This document shows positions 44,033 to 57,586 of a stretch of 64,000 nt of DNA, one piece after another. A model generated the notes under the pieces. The model was given only the letters and a program-made list of their open reading frames with translations. It had not been told where the DNA came from and did no database searches. The DNA comes from Chimonanthus salicifolius (Eukaryota; Streptophyta; Magnoliopsida; Laurales; Calycanthaceae), in NCBI GenBank assembly GCA_013350335.1, contig CM023539.1, positions 25,413,043-25,477,042 of the forward strand. Reading direction: 5' to 3'. The translations under genes and the position numbers were made by a program. Positions within the stretch are counted from its first letter, which is position 1. Each line of letters opens with the position of its first letter.

Positions 44033-44500
44033 GCCTAGATTGACATTTTCTTGAAAAATATATTCGTATTCTTCTTCTTCATCGGAGTCTATCCAAAAAT
44101 CCTAAGAACTGAGACTTTTCTCTTCACTGGTGTCATCATGGATATCAACATGGTCTTCATTACCAGTTCGAAGACCATTCCCTTCTTCTACATCTTCTCT
44201 CCTTTCTTCACGTCTCTCTTCGACGAAGATGACACCATTGTCCACGATGGGGTCTTCTTCCTCCTCTGGTCAGGTATCCTGTTGATCCTGAACATATGCA
44301 AGACCTTTCAGAGGTCAACCCAAGAAAAGACCGAGAGGCTGACTTTTGGTTTGTTTGGCCCATCGACTAGCACGATTGGTTTCTCCTAGTTCTATAGAGG
44401 GCTTAGGACGTGTCTAAGCTGCCATCTTTCTAAGCATGGTTTTTCCTAGAGAAGATCCTCAACCAGTAGTTCGAAAGTGGATGAGATGAAAACTGAGCCC
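44033..44500 (-). pseudogene. Acidic coding relic, unrecognised
   Basis: One minus frame gives EEEEDPIVDNGVIFVEERRE, EERREDVEEGNGLR and WIDSDEEEEYEYIF with stops between. I cannot assign it; it may be a decayed polyprotein spacer of the copia element. Confidence 0.3.
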
Positions 44501-45114
44501 TACGGTTTTCGGTACGGAATCACTCTGAGAGGTCTTATCGACTGATCTAGGGCACGGGAGGACAATGAGGGACCACCAGACCTTCGCCGGAGGGGAGATG
44601 ACAATTTCGAATGGATTGTCGCTTTCGCCGAAAAGGTCCCTTTTTAATTCAAACTTTTTGTCTCACCGACATGTCGTTTCCATCGACAGGTTTTCGCCCT
44701 TTTCAACAGTGCTAGATTCAGCACAATATCAACATGTCTGTCACATTGAAAAGTCCATTTACTGACATATCGTTTATTTCGAGAGATTCAGATTGCAGTG
44801 CAATCATCCTTGATTTGTGCAGCTTGATGAAATCCTATTCTAAGCACGACATACATAGATTCATCAAATTATTAAGCATGCACACAATCAAAAGTCACAT
44901 TCCAAGACACATACAATTCAAAATGTATGACTTTCCAAGCAGAATATGGACTATAGCCAGGAAGAGTACATTCTAGACTTGTATTTAGCCAGTTTCTCTC
45001 CTCATGTCATAGCATTTTTCTGCTATGTGAACTCACATGGTCTCTTGTAAGTCATTTGTAGTGGTCTAAGATATGTAAGTGAATCTTAAACCAAAACAAA
45101 ACATGATTAGTGGT

Positions 45115-46984
45115 CTATCTCCTAGGTACAAAGATTATGGCATTTGGTCTTGCATATACACCCATACGATCGTACCTTTGATGACCAACCTTGGGATCCA
45201 TCAACTCTTTTAAAACATGATTCATCTGTCTTAAGAAAGAGTTGTGCCTTGTGTCCACCTTCCTTAGATTTCTTTTAAAGTTAGGTGTTGGTGGATGTCT
45301 TTTAGGCATATGTTTTACTTGATTTTTCCTTTGTGCTTTCTTTTCTAAGTATCTCTTCAAATGATAACAATTTATTTTGAAATACCCATCCTTGTGGCAG
45401 AAATTGCACTTACCTGTTAAAAGGCGAAGATACTTGTTTTTCTAAATACCCCATGATGTATAGGTTCTTTGGTGGATGAGGCACCAAGACTAGACCTATC
45501 ACCATATTGTTTACCTGTCCCAAGGAGTCTTTGAAGCCTTTCTTCTCCATGGATAAACTTATGTTGGAATTTTTCTTTATGAAATGTTAATTCCCTAATT
45601 TCCAAAGACAGTTTTTTAACATCTTCTTCAAGAAGTTTGTAGTGATGCCATAAATTTTCAACATCCATATAGTGGATACTTATTTCTTCTTGAAATATTT
45701 TATTATCCTCTAACATCTGAGAGTTCAACTTTTAACTTTTTCACTTGACTAGAGAGGTTTCGTTTCTCATTTTTAACTTTGTTGAGTTTTTTAGCCAAAC
45801 TCTCACTGTCAAGAAACAAGGCACTGTAGGATGCTTGAAGATTCTCATCTTCTTCACTTTCATCCTCCGTTTCAATTTTGGGATTTTCTTGATCACATAT
45901 GATCGAGGCTATGAGACCTTTTGGTACATCAACTTTTCATTGAGTCTCTTCATTTTAATCAGAGAGTGATTCAGTCTCTGATTCAGAAGTTTCCACATAA
46001 TTCACACCCACGTTCATAACCATCTTTATTTTATCTAAGGGACATTCATTCATGAAGTGTCCTCCCCCCCCAACGCCACAATTGAAACAGGTTTGTTCCT
46101 TGGGGACTTTTCTCTCCTTCCCTTTTCCTTTGTTTTCCTCTTGCCTTCTTGGGTAATTTTTACTTGTTTCACCCTTACCCATTCTTCTCAAGTTGTTTCT
46201 TTTTACAAATTTTTTTGTAAAACTTCTAAGTAAACATTACCATTTCATCACTTGAGAATTCATTTTCTGATGAATTTTCTTTAATTTTCTTTTGTTTTAG
46301 AGAAGATTTTAAGGCAATGGATTTATCCTTTGGTTTTTCAAAATGTAGTTCATAGGTTTGTAATGAACCAGCCAAATCATCAATATTCATTAAGGACACA
46401 TCTTTGTTGTCCTCCATAGCCACAACCGTGGGTTTGAATCTTTCAGCAAGATTCTGGACAATTTTGGTACATACATTGTGCTCGGGTAGCCCTTCCCTTA
46501 AAGCGTACATTTGATTTACAATGTCGCTTACCTTGGAATAAAAATCCAAGAAGACTTCATCCTCTCTCCTTTTAAGAGTATCAAACTGATTCTGAAAGAT
46601 CTGAAGTTTGGACCTCTTGACTATTGAGGTGCCCTCATGGGTTCTCTCAAGAACTTCTCATGCACCATTTGTAGTTTTACAGGTCATGATCCGTCTGTAT
46701 TCATTGTCAAAATCTGCACAATTTAGTGCACTCATGGTTTTGCCAACAGCTGTCTGAGAAGCTTTCTCAATAAGGGACCAAGAGGTATAGGGTTTAGGTG
46801 TCATCAACAAGGTTGTGGTGGATGCTACCATTTTTCCTTCCATGGGTTCCTGCCACCCAGTCCTTACAATATCCCATACCGATGAGTCTATGGAAACAAA
46901 GAAGCTTCCCATTTTAGCCTTCCATTAAGCATCGTTTGTTCCATCAAAGTAAGGAGGTTTGGATATTGTATGACTGTCTCCCAT
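45115..46984 (-). pseudogene. Copia gag with two zinc knuckles and a coiled-coil-like segment
   Basis: Starts MGDSHTISKPPYFDGTNDA at 46984, then an in-frame TAA and WKAKMGSFFVSIDSSVWDIV. Further pieces: FYSKVSDIVNQMYALREGLP, EDNKDVSLMNIDDLAGSLQT, a CCHC knuckle CFNCGVGGGGHFMNEC with two extra glycines in the spacing (from a C/G run at 46066-46073), a charged helical stretch (LEEDVKKLSLEIRELTFHKE), and a second knuckle CNFCHKDGYFKINC in which His is Tyr. Several frame breaks. Function would be particle assembly and RNA packaging. Confidence 0.82.
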
Positions 46985-47038
46985 GGTCTTCTAGCTTGGA
47001 TATACTCGAATGGTTAAATCCTTATGAGAAGCACTAGA

Positions 47039-47049
47039 CTCTGATACCA
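47039..47049 (-). promoter_or_regulatory. Copia primer binding site
   Basis: The minus strand reads TGGTATCAGAG two bases after the LTR end, matching initiator Met tRNA. Confidence 0.85.
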
Positions 47050-47051
47050 AT

Positions 47052-48800
47052 TGAAAGATCCCTTGGGAGCTAGAACAACACAATTGACCTCAGATGTTGG
47101 TGGGGGGGTGGGGATTAGTTTAAGCACAGCGGATATATCAATCAAGTGAGTGTGTGTTATCAAATGTGATTAAACAATTAACACAAGAAAATAGCTCTAA
47201 CACCACAAACATAAGGACACAAGATATATAGTGGTTCAGCTCGCCAACCTACATCCACTGTTAGGACTCGCTCAACCTTAAGCTATCTCTAAATTTACTA
47301 AGTGGGGACTTACATCCTCACAATTAATTAGTTTAGGAATTTCACCTCACTCAATCGATTGGGAATTTTACCCACCACTATAAAATAGGAATTCCACCTA
47401 TTCCATTGGCTGGGAACTCCACCCACCACTGTGCCAGAGACGACGCTCTAAAGTTTTTTGTAGTGGTTCCGGATCCAATCCTCCTTATTCCACTTTTGGG
47501 ATAAAGGTTTTAAAAAGAAAATTACAACCAATAAGCACTTGCCTTTGAAACTCTTTCTCGCTGATGTGTGCTTCTTGAAGATCCCACCCAACGTGTGCCG
47601 ACGCTCCTCCTTGCAGTCGTCGTAGAGCAATCACAATCTCAATCTCAGGGTGACAAGGAAACTGGTTTTACCACAAGTTTCTTAGTTTATGTCTTTTCTT
47701 TCCTCATCTCCTTCTCACTTTCAAATTCATTCAATAGATTGGTTGTTTATGATTTTTCTTTCCTCATCACTTTCTCACTTCCAAACTCAATCAATAGATT
47801 GGTTGTTTATGATTCTCAGTACAAGAGTGTTGATCGTTCCTTAGAGTGTATCACTCTTCTCAGCTCAAGGAAGATAGTAAAATGATCACACAACACTCAT
47901 ATTTATAGAGGAGTCTTAATGGTTTTTCTTACTGTCCAGTACCGACAAGTCGGTACCACCGATGGGTCAGTGTGTATATTTATTACCGTTCAACCACCTG
48001 GCCGTTGTGCATTAAATGCACTCCCAACGGCTTTATTACTTCTCAATCGACAAGTCGGTGTCGCTGATGGGTCGACAGTTATGGCACTGTGAGGTAGGTC
48101 CATAAGAGTGTCTCAATCTGGGGCAACAACATGCTGACAGTAGTTTCAAGTTAGAAACTTGTCTTACCCAGAATGACTATCGCCCTTTACCGAGGGGTCG
48201 GTCCTGGTACTCTCTATCAGTCTTGATATATCGATATGTCTGTTTCTTCGAGAGTCCACTTGAGTTCACAGTACAGAACTCACAAGACCTTTACCGATGA
48301 GTCATCAACCACGATTGTTCATTTAAGTTCATCACCGAGGGGTCGGTGCATACGAGACTCTCGGTCAGATGCTTACCTAGAATGACAGTTCTTTGATCCA
48401 GAACCTCTGTCAATCTGGTTGACCAGTTCTTAACCACGATGGGTCGATCATGACTCCACTGAGGGGTCAGTGAGTACGACTGGTCGAGCTGACAGTGAAC
48501 TTAATTCATATTTCCAACTTCACTTTCAGTTCATTGTCCAGCTTCCTCTCTTAGGCTTCTTTATGAATTTACCATTTTTTCAACTAAGCCTAGGAATGGT
48601 CCTCTCAAAGGTGTGGGTACCACCTAAAGTGATCTATGGCTAAATACTTGTTTTGTGATTGCCATGACAATAAGCTTTGAACCTGGTGGAACATGATCTT
48701 CACTTTTGATCATCTTGAGTTTTCAAGATTCTTTAACAAGTGCTTCTTCCCGAGTCATGGAATTGACAAATAGGGACTCGGCAAAGTTGGGGCACTAACA
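47052..48800 (-). mobile_element. Copia 5' LTR with ACCGA-TCGGT hairpins
   Basis: A 1749-bp LTR, TGTTAGTGCCCC at the minus-strand start (48800) and ...GATCTTTCA at its end (47052). The segment 47940-48480 has about seven short hairpins of the type ACCGA-gggg-TCGGT, and 47300-47440 has repeated attggga/ccaccact units. Unrelated in sequence to the gypsy LTRs. Confidence 0.8.
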
Positions 48801-51800
48801 TTCTCAACACTCTTAGCTTAGATAAGCTATGGGTAGTGTTGGTAGCTAGGAAATCATTGTGTATGAGGGATAATGAATGCTAATCTTGTTGAGTTCATGG
48901 ATGCATATTTATGTTTTGGACTAACCCCTCTAATGATTGTCTAGTGTTGCACTATCAATAAAACTCATAGTTCATAAGAAATGCATGGGCGATCCAGCCA
49001 GTCCAAGTGAATGCGAATATGAAACCAACTATGTATGACATTCAAAAATGAATTTAAAGAAAATATAACCATTTTAAAAGATTCTGGCTAATTTCCTCAA
49101 AACAAAGGTGATGCAAAAACATTAACCAATATGAGTACAAATGCATTAAACCAAAATAACAAGTTCATTCATACAAAACATGTACCAATAAAGAGATTAT
49201 GAATGAACCAACACCCTATCCTTGGAAATCCATTATACATTGGAAGATGGAAGCTTATTTCTTTCTTTAAACTTTCCAAGGCTTGCTCTCCTTTCATCAC
49301 AATTTTGAGAGTACGATGCACCAAGTCCTTTAGAATTTGGACTACTGAACCATGTTGGTTTTCTCTATGCCAATATCTCTGTTTTTGGCATAAAGATTTA
49401 CCTTTTCTTGTTCTTGAAAACCATGCCTCTGAGATGCATTATCCATTCAGGTTGCATTCAAACCTTGTGTTATTTTTCCAATCTACATTGCAAGGTTCAA
49501 TGACTGAATGCACACCATTTCACAAATACAGTTTTGGAGACGATTAATTTTCCTTATTTGAACGTATCTCCAACCATATTTCCAATGTCTAAGAGATTTT
49601 CCAAGATAGTGTTTTACAAGAACATTGGAAATAACATAAATGCATCCCTATAAGATTTTCCAATTGAGGGATGCAGCAGTGCGTGTGTTTGTGATGCTTG
49701 CAAGTCCACAAGGCAACAACATTTGCATTTCAAATTTGAATGCAAAGTATGGCAAAATTCATAAAACATTTTGAAAGTCTCAAGCCATATAAAATGCATA
49801 TTCATTTCATTAAGATACTACCATATAAGGTCATAGGAAATGAATATCTCATGCCTATATATGCCACACCATTTACACACCAATTTGCACCATTTGAAGG
49901 ATTCAAACCAATTCACTAACATTTGCACAAATCCTTGGATTCAAGATCAATTTACCTTTATGAGTCCAACTAAAACTTTGATCCAGACCACACTTAAATT
50001 CCTGGGCATTTTAAATTTACCAATCTGATAATCATTGCCCATTTGTGATGACATTTACAAGCATCCTCAGGCTTAGGAAAACTTGGTGCTAATGAACTGA
50101 CCACATTCCTCATGATACAAACACCAATGATGAGTATAGGAATGAGAAACAAGAGCACACAGATCACACATTCATTCCACAAGGTATATACCAATCAGAT
50201 GCATGGAAATGAAGTATGAGAAACATATGGCATTAAAAAATATGCAACAATGATAAGAGCTTCTGAGATGCCATATTAACAAACATCTTTCAAAAGAAAT
50301 TTCAAATGCACCCAGATATAGCTACATGTAAAGGTGCAAGAGAGAAATGATCTATATAAAACATACAAGTGTTTGACTTTCACAAAATTTAGCTCTCATG
50401 CTTTTCACCACATTACCATTCATTGATGAATACTCCATTGAAACTCTATCCTTTGTATTTAATGGTATATGAATGGATTACTCCTTTCAACCAACTGATC
50501 ACATTTGGATCATCAATAGCTGACTTTGGTAAATCAAACGAAGGCAAAACACCATTCATAAGGCTAAGCATAAAGCAAAGTTTATTCCACATGAGATTCA
50601 CAAATTTGGATCGATGGAATGAATTAGCACTATGTATGTCAAGGTCATCTCCCAACAAGATACTACCAAATAAAAACAGAGATGAGAACTCATAATGCAT
50701 GCACATACATTTGCAATACATGAGGAAATACACAATATTCATTCATTCCAAAAAAGATATACAATCTATTTGACAAATGGAATGAGAAGGATCAAAATGC
50801 ATCAACTGAAAATCCTCATGAAGGCAACCATTCCACAAAAACATATAACCAGTTCAAGATCATGGAATAAAGCAAAAGTTTCAAAAGAGGGGTTTTAACT
50901 TAAACATGTCGCATGATGGCAATGACTCGCCCTGATCCATCGTCGATGGCAATTTATCGCCAAAGACAGAACATATTTTCCTTTTTAAATCATTTTTCTT
51001 TTTGAAATTTCCCTCTTGACTTTCAAATACATGGCATATGAAAATATGATTTTACTAATACGAAATGATATGCCATACTAATATCTTGCACAAATTCAAT
51101 CCACAAAACAAGTACATATACCAAAGAAGTAGATGAAATGCTTTGCAAGATACCAACCTACGATTCCAAACATGATTCAAATGTGTTAACCACAATGATA
51201 AACTTAACACATCTGAGCTAACACTGTAGGACTTGGAATCTATGTCCAAAACTGTATGACTTGTCAAGCATGACATATACTATAGCTAGGAAAAGTACAA
51301 TCAAGGCTTGCTTGAGTCAAATGTTTCATGCCACAACTTATAAGCTGTTTGAACTCACTTGTATGAAGATGGAGTTCAACTACAATGGTCTACAGATATA
51401 CCAATGAGGCTCAGGCTAAGACCAATGCAGGGCATGAGTAAGGTCCTATTCCTTAGGGATCCATTTGAAATTTTGATCCAGACCTTTTTTTCTCAAATCT
51501 TCGGAAGTTGGACATTTTAATTTTTCCATTTTGAGCATTTGGCCCAAGTCCGGTGGATTGAGATAAGAACCTCATTGGAATATTCCAATTCATAGAATCT
51601 AGAGGTCTTGACTTGTCCTTATTAGATTTGCCAATGTAGGGATGATGCATGTGGTGATGTGCTTTGTATTTCTTAGGAAAATGCAAACTTCTAAACTTAT
51701 TTGCATATTTCTTCTTTCAAAGTGTGATTTTCCTTTGGCCTCATTTTTTTTTTTTTTTTGCACGTTTGTGATCAACAGTTTTATTCTCAAAGTGAAACAT

Positions 51801-52500
51801 CCTCAACTTGCATTCTTGTCGGAAATGACCAGTTTTCTTACAATAGGTGTAACTCAATATGTTTTTCTCATTTTGGGTCTTGGATGACAAGATGGGCATC
51901 ACAACATTTTCCTTTTAAAGGTCTAGCCCAATCTTGTCAACTTGATATTGAGTTTTCAAATTGGTATCCACAAATAGTCCTTTGAGAGGTTTTTCCAAGT
52001 TTTGTTCACCTTGGGTAGCCTTCTCATGAAACTAAATCTTAAGACATTCCAAATCTGAGATTAATTTCAGATTTTCTTCTTCAAGGCTTTTTCCACTTTC
52101 CTTTAGCTTCACAGTATCATTTTCATATATGATTATTGTACCTTGAAGAGATCTTTCATTTTCTCTAATGTTCTCATCATTTGAAGTTTTCAGATTTGTA
52201 GAGAGAGATTCTTTCTCAGATTTTTCAATTTCAAGCAAACAAGAGTTTTTGGCATTTTCAGATTTTACCTTATGAAGTTTTTTAGCTAAACTTAAGCTTT
52301 CAAGGTAAAAGGCATTGCAGGATTCTTGAAGGTCATCATCCTCTTCATTATTCTTTGTTTCATTGGTGGATTCCTCTTGATCAGAAGCAATGGATGCAAT
52401 AAAACATTTTAGATTACCATTTCTTTCTTGATTCTCTATATCTGAAATACTTTTCGGTTGATATTCTATATCTGAAAATTTATGTTTTTAAAGAATTTAG
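48801..52500 (-). mobile_element. Older copia relic with gag remnants
   Basis: The part 51040-52480 is homologous in layout to 44660-45960 of the neighbouring copia: the block gacttgtcaagcatg..ctatagctaggaaaagtaca, the finger region and the coiled-coil-like segment. On the minus strand 51780-51860 gives YCKKTGHFRQEC, a zinc knuckle lacking its first cysteine, and 52032-52238 gives a charged helical stretch (EKSEKESLSTNLKTSNDENI). The region 48801-51040 has no convincing coding sequence and no LTR that I can see. Confidence 0.55.
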
Positions 52501-53159
52501 ATCTTAAATTACTCTAGTCCCAAGAAATCAATCTTATTCTCATGAATGTAATTCCAAGTTAACAAATTTTAGCTTCAGTAAATAGATAAAAATTATAACA
52601 CTAGTTAAATATAATTTAAGATAATTGATTAATGTAGCATTTATAAATAATCTGTCACACAATATTAAGATAACTAAATTAACAATCCAATTACATTATG
52701 TTTCACTCTACTTAACACATATGCTAGAGAGGTGGTTTAAATACAAGATAATTAAAATACATGACACAAGATTAAATTGAAAGCAGTTAGAACAATTAAA
52801 ATACAACATATAAGCAAAAGAAACTAAAAAACAAAATAAAATAACCATTAAAAATAAATTAACAGTAAAAATAAATGACATAATGTAAAAGTGCATAATT
52901 GAAAGAGTGGTTATTGGAATAGATCCTTCATCACACAAAATAAATGAATAATAGCAAAACCTAAGGCTAAAATTCACGTAAAAGTCCGTTATTCAATTCA
53001 TGCTCATCCTCAAAATCAAGACTTATAAACTTCAATTTAAGAAATCAGTCCTCAGTAACTTAATTCAATACTTACAACCTAAATTCCAAATATTTCATGT
53101 CCAATTTAATAAAACAAAATTTATAAATTCAAAATCAATTCAAAACAATCATTAATGAA
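52501..53159. other. AT-rich stretch, nothing recognised
   Basis: Strongly A/T-biased sequence with short poly-A tracts, no long frame and no match to other parts of the window. It could be decayed retroelement sequence. Confidence 0.4.
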
Positions 53160-55430
53160 TTCTGAAAATTGGAAGTTTCAGGATCCTAAAAGAACGTTTC
53201 ACTTTTATTTAATGAAAGAATTAATACAAGCATTCATAAATTGAGTACAAGAAAGACAAAATGGAGAAGAAAATCTACAACTCCACTTGTAAAATTCGAT
53301 TAGGGACTCATGTCTTCTTGTCTCTTTGTTTTTTCTCTCCAACCTTGGTCCTCTTGTACTCCAGATCAAATTCGAGTATGGCTATGGGTTATTGGGGTAT
53401 TTATAGGACTCAGGGACTAGATGGAGGGCGGAGATTAAATCTGGTTTAAGTTGGTAAATGGATGGCATGGATTAGATCTAACTTATGGTGAATGGATGGA
53501 ATTAAAGATAAAAAATCTAGGGTTGCTATAAGGTGTACACGAATTTTGGGACAGTAGCTTGGTGGCTAAGTGAGAATGAGAGAAAGCAGGGATTTGAGAG
53601 AGGAAATATGATATGGTCGAATTTGACAATTGTACTTAGGGTTTTAGGTTGTGCAATGCATGACTATGTATGGCTAAGATTGAAAGTTAGGATGGATGGA
53701 TGAGATGATGAGAGGTGATGTGGAGGATTGACCTAGTGAAATTCAAATGAGATCTAATGGGATAATGCAAAATCTTGTGGGACTATGATTGGATTGGGAG
53801 ACAAGATAAGATCTAGGTGAGGTGTACATGAGGTGGATGGATTGGAGAGGAATTCTAGGAGGATCCATGCGCATGGAGGATTCTAGATTGGGATTTTCAT
53901 GTGATGCATAGGAGATATGCGTGTGGGGTGCTAAAAATGTAGGGTTAAGCACTAGATCTAGGGCTTATAATGAATGGCTATGATTGATTGTCCTAAATCT
54001 AATGGCTTTAATGAATGATGGATAATCTAAATGGATGGATGATAAGATGATGCATGGATGATCATAATCCTAAGGTTAATCTATATGATGGATGGATTGG
54101 ATGACCTAGTTATAATATGATGCATGTATGGTTTGGATTTAATAGGTGGCTCTAGGGTCTCCTATGTTTTCTGATATGAAATGAATGATGTGAATGGAAT
54201 GCATGAGATGAATGGTCTGGATTACATGATTTGGCTAATGGATGGTGTGGATGAGTGAATGAAAATGAATGGTGCATGGAGAGGATGGGTTATCTTTTGG
54301 ATATCGGCTAATGTGGAATTGGACTTACAAAACTCGAACATGAGTCATGGAGCATTTGATCTTGAATTGGACTTGCACTTCTTGGACTGGAGTATGGACT
54401 TGGGCTAGCTTGACTTACATTCACTTTGGCATGGCCCATCTTGGAGAATGTGCATGGATTGCTTGGCCTGGCCCAGTGTCAGGCATTTGAAACAAAGCTT
54501 GGCCCAATTGCAACGGATCTCAGGCCCATGGATCTTGATTTCGAACTTTGGTCTTTTTAATTGCTAACTTCTCTTTCCTTGGAATTATATAATTAACACC
54601 CACTTAAAGATCTAAATATTGAATTAATCCAGACTCACATGAACGGATCCAGATTAATCAATTTACATAAAATCCTAAAGGTGGTATAAATTAGTTATCA
54701 AATTCCAAATCTTCCATTTTAAGCTCATTTTCGGCAATTTTCCACTGATTTATGACTTTTTCCTGCATTTCCCAAATTTATCTACAACACTAGAAAATCA
54801 TATTAAATGCATCTTATAGTTACAAAATAAAAACTAACTAATCCAATATTGAAGGGCAAAAATGTAATTTTTTTGTACTCAACAAATACCCCTAAACTTA
54901 GATTTTGTTAGTCCTCGAGCAAAACTACATTGAAAAGCTAAAAACAAAAATCCTAATATAATCCTAATCTAACCTAAACTACACCACTTTCGCTGGTTTT
55001 CTCTATTACATTTAGCATATGCAACAAGCCTTTAAACCCCTAGGTTACCCCACGTGGACAAGTTATAGTCTCATGAGGGCTTGCAGTGATGATACCCACA
55101 AACATCCAAATTGTCTAGTCTTAGTTTCAGTTTTGGCAAAAACATGTCCATAAAAAATCTAAACATCATACGATTCTAAAATTTATTTTACAAAAATTAT
55201 ATCCAGAGTGTAGTGTGTGCTTAGCCAATATTAATTAATATTCTTTCTGCAAATAGAGACAAGTTTGGTAACCACCAGTGAAAAATGCGCTTTGACTTCA
55301 AACCTCACTAGATATCTCTCAGAAAGACTAACGCTTAGATGTTTGGGTTATTTTATCTCAATGGTATATTTGAGCGGAGTTTATGTACTCAAAATCAAAA
55401 TTCTCACATATGTATTAGAAAGACGATACA
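53160..55430 (+). mobile_element. Second copy of the unclassified LTR family
   Basis: The part 53990-54880 is homologous to 8640-9480. After it comes gtactcaacaaatacccc and a ttagtcctcgagcaaaac block, wording I associate with the noncoding parts of plant gypsy elements. No coding region. The right boundary is set by the LTR insertion at 55431. Confidence 0.45.
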
Positions 55431-57586
55431 TGTAACGCCCCGCCCTTTTTCACTTGCCACAAAGCAGAGTATTTTTTTTATATAACTGAGTGAGAGAGAG
55501 CGGGTCGTCACGACGCAAGTCAAGTCTGAGTTTCCAAAACCCGACCATTTACTGGCCACCATTACGTGTGCGTGGACTAAGTCCACTTAAACATTTCACA
55601 CGCTTTTCTGAATACTTGAGGAATAATCTATATGGATAAGATATTATTCATTCTCCTCATTAAGCAAGGAAAACCAATCATCATAATAATTCCAATAAAC
55701 TTAAGGATTATCAACCATAGCAAATAAGTTTCTAAGTTATTACAATCCAAAATATCAGTCATCCCAATACATCATTGACATCAAAACTAAGTAAATTAAG
55801 CTTCATTCATTCCAAGCTTCTACGCTTGGTTCCCTTCTAGTCCAACGTCATTTTCATTACCATTCCCTGTTCCATCATCTATAGAGTAGAAGTAGGGCGT
55901 TAGTCAACTTGCCCAGTAGGTATTCCAATTAAGGTTAGGATACACACAGGAGTAATATAAATCAAGGGTATATACATCATTGTCATATTTGTAAAACATT
56001 TTATAAGTAGTAAAACAATGCATGATGTCCATATCATAATCATGCTTATATATGTGTTATCTCATGGGTGTCAATGCCAAATAAACTCCCACCCAATATC
56101 CATATCCAATCACATCATATATCAATCAATAAGCGGTTTCCTTAGTCAATTATATCCACAGTGTTTGAGGCGGCAACCACTCGGGCACTATATACCCATC
56201 CACAAATTAATCGGGATTACAGATGGAGTGTGGACACCTCCCACTGCACAGGGTTTCGGGACTGCCTACCCAGGAGCTCTTTGGCCCAATAAGTCGTACC
56301 TTTCCATCAACTGGACAAGGCCAAATCTCAATAGTTCATATAGCTTTACATAAGCTAATCTCAAGCCCAAGTTATGTCCGGACCGCTCAAAACTTGGCTT
56401 GCTGGTCACATGTGTTCCCTCCCATGCCATGCATGAGATAATGTATGCAAAAATTTCATTTCATTTAAAATACATCATATCATTTGAAAATTAGATCATA
56501 ATCATATATAATTTGTTTAACCAAAGTAATCATCATATTTGGAATAAAAACAAGTATTATATCATATTCCATAGTGTTCTCAATAAGGTAGGAATCCTAT
56601 CAATATCCGATATACTATCTTTTTTTATCTTACAAGGTTATCGCTAACGGTAGCGTGAGACAAGTCACAATCCCATTGCGAACATCTTTACCTTATCAAA
56701 TTCAACCACATATATTTAATTTGATTTTCCATTTTAATTTCATCACCCTTCCATTTTATAAGAGGCTCTAGAGGATAATAAAAAATCAAACTTTCTAATT
56801 CAGTAGACTGAATCTAGGATTCAGTCGATTGAATCACATCCAGATACAATCTGTGCTTTACCCGCAAACTTTCAGTCGACTGAATCTTAAGATTTAGTCG
56901 GCTGAAATGCAACCAAATACTATACAAATTTGACCCGTACACTTTCAGTCGACTGAATCATAAGATTCAGTCGGCTGAACACAACCAGTTCACTTACGTG
57001 TTTGGCCAATGTACATTCAGTCAACTGAATCACATATTCAGTCAGCTGACTTTGGGTTAGATACTTTCTATTCTTGGCCAGCACACTTTCAGTCGACTGA
57101 ATCACCAAGATATCCTTTGTATGCTCGGGCTGTACACTTTCAGTTGACTGAATCATAAGATTCAGTCGGCTGAAACCAGATATCCTTTGTTTGCTTTGTC
57201 AGCATTCTTTCAGTCGACTAAATCTTAAGATTCAATCGACTGACTTTGTGTCTGATCCTTTTGTTTGCATGCATGGTAAGGCCCTTCTCCTTGAAATCCA
57301 TTCTTATCACTATTTAAACATGGATTTCATCTTCCATACTTCACTTAGTAACCTTACCCTACCCACTAGCCAAGGTTAGGGTCTTTTTCATAATCTATCC
57401 AATTATTGTACCATTATAGTATGGTTTTGGATTTAATCCTATGGTTGTTTTGCTTCAACCCATAACCATCCTTTGGATGGATTTTCAATTCCATGGACTT
57501 ATAACAATTTCGCCATTCTTTCCAACCACTCATGAAACCCATGGGTTCGGCCACACCATGGCCAAACCTATGGTTTCCTTGGATTC
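55431..57586 (-). mobile_element. 3' part of a minus-oriented gypsy LTR
   Basis: Begins TGTAACGCC at 55431 after ataca. It has U5 hairpin sequence (acgtgtgcgtgg..cacacgc at 55564-55604), the conserved agtagggcgttagtcaac block (55888), degenerate tandem units near 56225-56400, and an AGTCGACT array (56799-57245). It is cut at 57586 by the next plus element; the rest lies beyond the window. Confidence 0.85.
56799..57245. repeat. TTCAGTCGACTGAA palindrome array
   Basis: Seven units of about 50-75 bp. Most contain two palindromic boxes, TTCAGTCGACTGAAtc and gaTTCAGTCGGCTGAA, separated by taag or a similar spacer, so a full unit is itself a larger palindrome. Linkers vary but repeat phrases such as atatcctttgt and gtacac. 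No other LTR in the window has this sequence in this slot. Confidence 0.85.

Larger units (their letters stand above)
44033..48800 (-). mobile_element. Ty1/copia element, 5' half (Sirevirus-like)
   Basis: Read on the minus strand: LTR 48800-47052 (TGTTAG..TTTCA), PBS, gag from 46984, a second zinc-finger region, then noncoding or decayed sequence to 44033, where the composite gypsy element interrupts or borders it. No integrase or RT is visible. Assignment rests on the gag start PPYFDGTND, the WKAKM motif and CCHC fingers; Sirevirus affiliation is an inference. Confidence 0.75.

Noticed and set aside
44051..44389. 112-residue plus-strand frame with hydrophobic runs
   Set aside because: It is the reverse complement of an acidic coding relic next to the copia gag; the minus-strand reading (EEEEDPIV.., SDEEEE) is more gene-like.
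49203..49547. 114-residue plus-strand frame
   Set aside because: Lies in a copia relic whose coding strand is minus; no recognisable motif or start context.
56799..57245. CRISPR array
   Set aside because: Repeats are palindromic, imperfect and irregularly spaced within a plant LTR; spacers share sequence; no cas genes.
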